Source: Flammeovirgaceae bacterium (GTDB taxonomy: Bacteria > Bacteroidota > Bacteroidia > Cytophagales > Cyclobacteriaceae). Taken from it: a stretch of 8,276 bases of DNA. A model generated the notes under the pieces. The model was not told where the DNA came from. It worked only from the letters and a program-made list of their open reading frames with translations, and did not search any database. Both the position numbers and the translations under genes were made by a program. The stretch's first letter is position 1; the number at the start of each line of letters is the position of its first letter. The stretch spans positions 1 through 8,276 of the forward strand of contig CANGUI010000071.1 of the NCBI GenBank assembly GCA_947457025.1, read 5' to 3'. This document shows, one piece after another, positions 5,019 through 8,276 of this stretch.

Positions 5019-6083
5019 ATGAAACGACACCACCACCTGCGCAAACGGATTCTGAAAAAAATCTCTCAGCACCAACACCCGCAGCCACCACCATCGGGAA
5101 ATCAGCACGTGTTACTCGAACTCATCTCCTACGATGAGAAAAATTTCCTGTACCGCAACAACCTCCCGGTCGACTCCCTGCTTGACCACTGCCATAACGG
5201 GCAAATCCACTGGGTAAATGTCGATGGACTGGCCGATCAGCTGCTGATCGATAAAATCGGAGCCCGTTTTAACCTGCACTATCTGCTCGTTGAAGATGTG
5301 CTGAACACCGAGCACCGCCCGAAGGCAGACGAGTACGAAGACCACCTGTTTCTCACGCTGAAAATGCTGTACAGAATTGAAGGCGATCTGGTAGACTACG
5401 AGCACATCAGCTTTGTTCTTGGCAAAAACCTGTTGCTCTCCTTTCAAGAAAAGGAGGGCGACATCTTCAATCAGGTGCGCGACCGGATCAAGCCGGAGAC
5501 CAGCATTTTCCGGAGACGCGGTGCCGATTACCTTCTTTACCGGCTCATCGATACGATTGTAGACAGCTACTATGTGGTATTGGAAAATATCGGGCAAAGG
5601 GTTGAAGCAATCGAAGACCGGATCTCTGCCGACCCTACCATCGATGATTTTCGTGAAATTCAGGCCTTGCGGAAAGAGTTCATCTACCTCCGAAAAATGG
5701 TTTATCCGCTGCGCGAAGCCCTGAACAAAATCATCAAGAATGAATCAGATTTTATCGAGGAGCGAACTATTAAGTACTATAGCGACGTATACGATCACGT
5801 GATCCACCTGATCGACTCGCTGGATACGTACAAGGATGTCACCAGCACCCTGATGGATCTTTACATGAACACCATCAACTACAAGATGAACGAGGTGATG
5901 AAGGTGTTAACCGTGATTTCTGCGATCTTCATTCCGCTTTCGTTTATTGCAGGCGTGTACGGCATGAACTTTACCCACATGCCCGAACTGCACTGGCCTT
6001 ACGGCTATTACAGTGTGTTGGCCATAATGGCAGCTGTATTCCTGGGCATGGTGGGCTACTTCCGCTACAAGAAATGGTTTTAG
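5019..6083 (+). CDS. corA: CorA-type divalent cation (magnesium/cobalt) transport protein
   Basis: CorA forms a pentameric inner-membrane channel importing Mg2+ and, less specifically, Co2+ or Ni2+. The 354-residue length is standard. A large cytoplasmic domain includes WVNVDGL (65-71), HYLLVEDVLNTEHRPK (87-102), and the long stalk helix with RVEAIEDRI (194-202) and ALRKEFIYLRKMVYPLRE (216-233). Two C-terminal membrane helices follow at about 294-313 and 331-347, and the signature GMN is at 315-317 (VYGMNF), with the loop MPEL after it. The C-terminus ends in basic residues (FRYKKWF), as usual. The first 30 residues are unusually rich in His and Pro (HHH at 4-6, HQHPQPPP at 18-25). The gene follows the MscS-type gene by 11 bases, probably co-transcribed. 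It ends 3 bases from the stop of the convergent HlyC-type gene. Confidence 0.95.
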   Translation: MKRHHHLRKRILKKISQHQHPQPPPSGNQHVLLELISYDEKNFLYRNNLPVDSLLDHCHNGQIHWVNVDGLADQLLIDKIGARFNLHYLLVEDVLNTEHRPKADEYEDHLFLTLKMLYRIEGDLVDYEHISFVLGKNLLLSFQEKEGDIFNQVRDRIKPETSIFRRRGADYLLYRLIDTIVDSYYVVLENIGQRVEAIEDRISADPTIDDFREIQALRKEFIYLRKMVYPLREALNKIIKNESDFIEERTIKYYSDVYDHVIHLIDSLDTYKDVTSTLMDLYMNTINYKMNEVMKVLTVISAIFIPLSFIAGVYGMNFTHMPELHWPYGYYSVLAIMAAVFLGMVGYFRYKKWF

Positions 6084-6086
6084 CGG
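6062..6086. repeat. Inverted repeat CCGCTA/TAGCGG spanning the corA stop codon
   Basis: CCGCTA (6062-6067) and TAGCGG (6081-6086) are perfect complements, 13 bases apart, and the second arm contains the TAG stop of corA plus the whole 3-base gap to the next gene. A weaker repeat, AATCC/GGATT (6089-6093 and 6102-6106), follows. Neither strand has a T-tract beside it, so it is a poor intrinsic terminator, though it could protect 3' ends of both convergent messages. Confidence 0.4.
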
Positions 6087-7388
6087 TTAATCCAGATTTT
6101 CGGATTTGATTGCAGCAGGCAGCACGCGTGCCTCCACGATTTCGGGAATGGTTTTGTTGATCTTCTGAATCTTGAGGCGGTAGTTGAATAACTCCAGCTC
6201 ATCACCTTCATTCAGCGTAGGATAATGGTAGGTGATCAGGCCGGCCAGCGTTTCGTAATCGTCTGATTCCGGAAACGGAATGTCAAGTGCTTTATTAATA
6301 TCGTGCAGCGACGAAGGTGCTATGATTTGGTACACATGCTTATCGAGGCGGGTTACTACTTGGAGTTCCTGGTCGTGTTCATCCTGAATGTCGCCCACCA
6401 GTTCTTCGAGAATATCCTCCAGGGTGACGAGACCAATTGTACCACCGAATTCACTGACCACCACTGCCAGCTGCGTTTTCTTTTTCTGGAATTCCCGCAA
6501 TAGTACATCAATGGGTTTGGTCTCCGGAATAAAGTGTACCGGGCGCATCAGGTCGCGCAGTCCTTTATTTTGCTGCTGGATGAAATTATTTGTGACATCC
6601 TTGGCATGCACTACACCGACAATCTCGTCCAGGGAATGTTCATATACAGGATAGCGCGAATAACCTTCCTTGATGACCGTGTCGATGGCTTGCTGGATGG
6701 TGAGTTCGGCCGGCATGGCGCTGATCTTGATGCGCGGAACCATAACCTGCCGAACAACGCGGTTGTCAAAATCAAACACATTCTGGATCAACTCGCGCTC
6801 GGAGGTTTCGATTGCCCCTCCCTCTTCGCTTTCCGCAATGATCAGTTTCAGTTCCTCTTCGGAGTGGATTTCGGTTTCGGATACGGGTTTTATGCCGAAG
6901 ATTTTCAACAACAGGTTGGCAAAACCGTTCAATAACCAGATAAACGGGCGAAAAAGGATGTAAAAAAGACGGAGCGGAAATGCGACTGCCATCGACACCG
7001 GTGTGGGATAGCGAATAGCAACCGATTTGGGGGCCAATTCACCGAACACAATATGCATAACCGTCAGAATCACGAAGGCTAAAGGCAGCGCGATGCTGTG
7101 CGCCATAGACTCGGTTATATTGATGCCGAGCGAGTGCATCAGGTTGAGAATCAACCCCGACATAACGTCCTCGCCAATCCAGCCAAGTCCGAGACTAGCC
7201 AGGGTAATGCCGAGCTGGGTGGCCGCCAGAAAACCGTCCAGATTATCAATGATCAATTGGGCCGATTTTTTTGCAACGCCTCCTTTCTGCAGGGCGATTT
7301 GCGAGGACCTGACTTTGACAATGGCAAACTCGGCTGCTACAAAAAATCCGTTAAGTAGAACGAGAAAAATGGTTAGGAGGATGTCCAC
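6087..7388 (-). CDS. CNNM/CorC-family membrane protein (DUF21, tandem CBS, CorC_HlyC domains)
   Basis: From GTG 7388 the protein has 433 residues. The DUF21 (CNNM) membrane domain covers about 1-170, with LVLLNGFFVAAEFAIVKVR near the start, LGITLASLGLGWIGE (59-73) and VFGELAPKSVAIRYP (114-128). Two CBS domains follow (about 213-268 and 278-333), including RYPVYE, GVVHAKDV and the second-CBS ending VVVSEFGGTIGLVTLEDILEELVGDI (309-334). A CorC_HlyC domain closes the protein (about 348-423), with DDYETLAG. Relatives are linked to Mg2+/Co2+ export or Na+-driven Mg2+ transport; the old name hemolysin is misleading. The frame stays open to ATG 7454, adding 22 residues, but an exact TAnnTTTG element lies inside that extension and homologues start near the DUF21 helix, so GTG 7388 is preferred. 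It converges on corA with a 3-base gap. It could be a GldE-like paralogue, but nothing local supports that. Confidence 0.9.
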   Translation of the reverse strand: MDILLTIFLVLLNGFFVAAEFAIVKVRSSQIALQKGGVAKKSAQLIIDNLDGFLAATQLGITLASLGLGWIGEDVMSGLILNLMHSLGINITESMAHSIALPLAFVILTVMHIVFGELAPKSVAIRYPTPVSMAVAFPLRLFYILFRPFIWLLNGFANLLLKIFGIKPVSETEIHSEEELKLIIAESEEGGAIETSERELIQNVFDFDNRVVRQVMVPRIKISAMPAELTIQQAIDTVIKEGYSRYPVYEHSLDEIVGVVHAKDVTNNFIQQQNKGLRDLMRPVHFIPETKPIDVLLREFQKKKTQLAVVVSEFGGTIGLVTLEDILEELVGDIQDEHDQELQVVTRLDKHVYQIIAPSSLHDINKALDIPFPESDDYETLAGLITYHYPTLNEGDELELFNYRLKIQKINKTIPEIVEARVLPAAIKSENLD

Positions 7389-7406
7389 GAATGATGCCGA
7401 AAGGCA

Positions 7407-7414
7407 CAAATATA
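7407..7414 (-). promoter_or_regulatory. -7 promoter element TATATTTG for the CNNM/CorC-type gene
   Basis: This is an exact TAnnTTTG match on the minus strand, ending 18 bases before GTG 7388. The flanking stretch 7389-7454 is AT-rich and looks intergenic. No clear -33 TTG was found. The element decides between the GTG 7388 start and the longer ATG 7454 frame. Confidence 0.5.
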
Positions 7415-7491
7415 CTCCTAAAAGAAAAATAGACCGGAACGGCTTATCTGGCATGCCGATTCACCATTTTTCGAAATTCTGAGAATCATAG

Positions 7492-7499
7492 TATATTTA
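7492..7499 (+). promoter_or_regulatory. Possible -7 element TATATTTA for the CaCA exchanger
   Basis: It differs in one base from TAnnTTTG and lies 24 bases before ATG 7524. A weak TTCG stands 18 bases upstream, and an ATTCT-g-AGAAT inverted repeat (7476-7486) sits between the two. Support is modest because TA-rich octamers are frequent in this AT-rich gap. Confidence 0.33.
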
Positions 7500-7523
7500 G
7501 AACTTTATAACCCATTATTCCCC

Positions 7524-8276
7524 ATGTTTTTAACCGTTTTATTACTGTTAGCGGGTTTTGCAATCCTGATCAAGGGCGCTGATTTTTTGGTAAACGGCGC
7601 TTCTTCCGCAGCAAAAAAATATGGAATCTCCAACCTGGCGATCGGATTAACAGTCGTGGCCTTTGGCACCTCCATGCCCGAGTTAATCGTTAGTTTGTTG
7701 TCTTCTTTGGATGGAAAGAATGACGCTTCGTTCGGTAATGTCATCGGCAGCAACAACTTTAACCTCCTCTTCATCCTCGGCATTTCCGGCATCATCTACC
7801 CCCTGGTGGTGCAGCGCAATACGGTAAAGTTTGAAGTTCCGCTATCGCTTTTGGCTGCCGGTGTACTGTTCCTGTTGGTGAACGATGCACTCGTTCTGGG
7901 TGGTACCGAGAATTTGCTCAGCCGGATTGATGCATTTATCCTGCTGGCGTTCTTTGTCGGTTTTCTGCTGTATATCTATCGCACAATGAAATCCAGTACT
8001 GCGCTGGACGAAGGTGAGCCGATCAAGATCTATTCGATGCCTATCTCCGTGGGGATGGTCACCCTCGGACTGGTGATGTTGATCGGTGGGGGCAAACTGG
8101 TGGTGGACAGTGCCATTGAAATTGCCCAGTCGTTTGGCCTAAGTGAAAAGATAATCGGCCTTACGATTTTGGCAGCTGGCACCTCACTGCCCGAGTTAGC
8201 CACTTCTGCTGTGGCCGCCTACCGCAAGAATACCGATATCGCCATCGGCAACGTTGTGGGTTCGAACATCTTCAAC
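7524..8276 (+). CDS. CaCA-family Na+(K+)/Ca2+ exchanger, YrbG-like (runs off right edge)
   Basis: ATG 7524 opens a frame of 251 codons that is still open at the window end. The protein exchanges Ca2+ for monovalent cations across the inner membrane. Both inverted alpha repeats of the family are visible. The first has GLTVVAFGTSMPELIVS (41-57) and GNVIGSNNFNLLFILG (71-86). The second has GLTILAAGTSLPELATS (212-228) and GNVVGSNIFN (242-251). The ion-binding acidic residues E53 and E224 and the GTSxPE motifs are intact in both. Hydrophobic segments lie at about 2-16, 36-60, 80-95, 106-124, 136-153 and 173-190, with a short cytoplasmic loop near 154-170. Bacterial relatives are about 310-330 residues, so roughly the last quarter is missing here. 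The gene is divergent from the CNNM/CorC-type gene, with a 135-base gap. Confidence 0.93.
   Translation, partial: MFLTVLLLLAGFAILIKGADFLVNGASSAAKKYGISNLAIGLTVVAFGTSMPELIVSLLSSLDGKNDASFGNVIGSNNFNLLFILGISGIIYPLVVQRNTVKFEVPLSLLAAGVLFLLVNDALVLGGTENLLSRIDAFILLAFFVGFLLYIYRTMKSSTALDEGEPIKIYSMPISVGMVTLGLVMLIGGGKLVVDSAIEIAQSFGLSEKIIGLTILAAGTSLPELATSAVAAYRKNTDIAIGNVVGSNIFN

Noticed and set aside
4408..5094. Minus-strand open frame of 228 codons opposite the MscS-type and corA starts
   Set aside because: It spans two real genes on the other strand, has no recognisable domain and no promoter.
5112..5597. Minus-strand open frame of 161 codons opposite corA
   Set aside because: It is an antisense artefact of the conserved CorA cytoplasmic domain.
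7505..7795. Minus-strand open frame of 96 codons opposite the start of the CaCA gene
   Set aside because: The plus strand carries the first alpha repeat of a CaCA exchanger; the antisense peptide resembles nothing.
1..8276. CRISPR array, tRNA, rRNA, insertion sequence, phage or defence genes
   Set aside because: No spaced direct repeats, cloverleaf, transposase, integrase or nuclease signatures were seen on either strand; all large frames are assigned.

Overview
The window looks like chromosomal DNA of a member of the Bacteroidota, possibly Cytophagales-like. Several starts are preceded by the Bacteroidota primary-sigma -7 element TAnnTTTG, usually 6 to 24 bases from the start codon, and Shine-Dalgarno sequences are essentially absent. 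The malate dehydrogenase, polyprenyl synthase and CBS/HlyC-type protein also read like that phylum. The lineage is an inference, not a measured result.

Layout, left to right. At the left edge a minus-strand pair encodes an ECF-type sigma factor and, overlapping it by 11 bases, the N-terminal 69 residues of a probable anti-sigma factor that runs off the window. A divergent control region with two inverted repeats separates it from a plus-strand methyltransferase that carries an N-terminal four-cysteine zinc-ribbon-like segment. After it comes a 29-codon open frame with its own -7 element that would encode a single-span membrane miniprotein. A hairpin terminator separates this from minus-strand malate dehydrogenase (mdh), and upstream of mdh, on the same strand, lies a long-chain polyprenyl diphosphate synthase.

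From about 4.1 kb to the right end every gene is a membrane protein or ion-related: a small MscS-type mechanosensitive channel and a CorA-type divalent cation channel (plus strand, 11 bases apart, likely one operon), a DUF21/CBS/CorC_HlyC protein (minus strand, convergent with corA with a 3-base gap), and a divergently transcribed CaCA-family cation/calcium exchanger cut by the right edge. Together they suggest an ion-homeostasis and osmotic-stress neighbourhood; co-function is inferred from position and family only.

Most of the window is ordinary housekeeping and transport content. I see no CRISPR array, tRNA, rRNA, insertion sequence, phage gene or recognisable defence system. The points most worth a second look are the 29-residue membrane ORF, the unusual AdoMet-binding motif of the zinc-ribbon methyltransferase, the very short predicted leaders, and the inverted repeats in the control regions.
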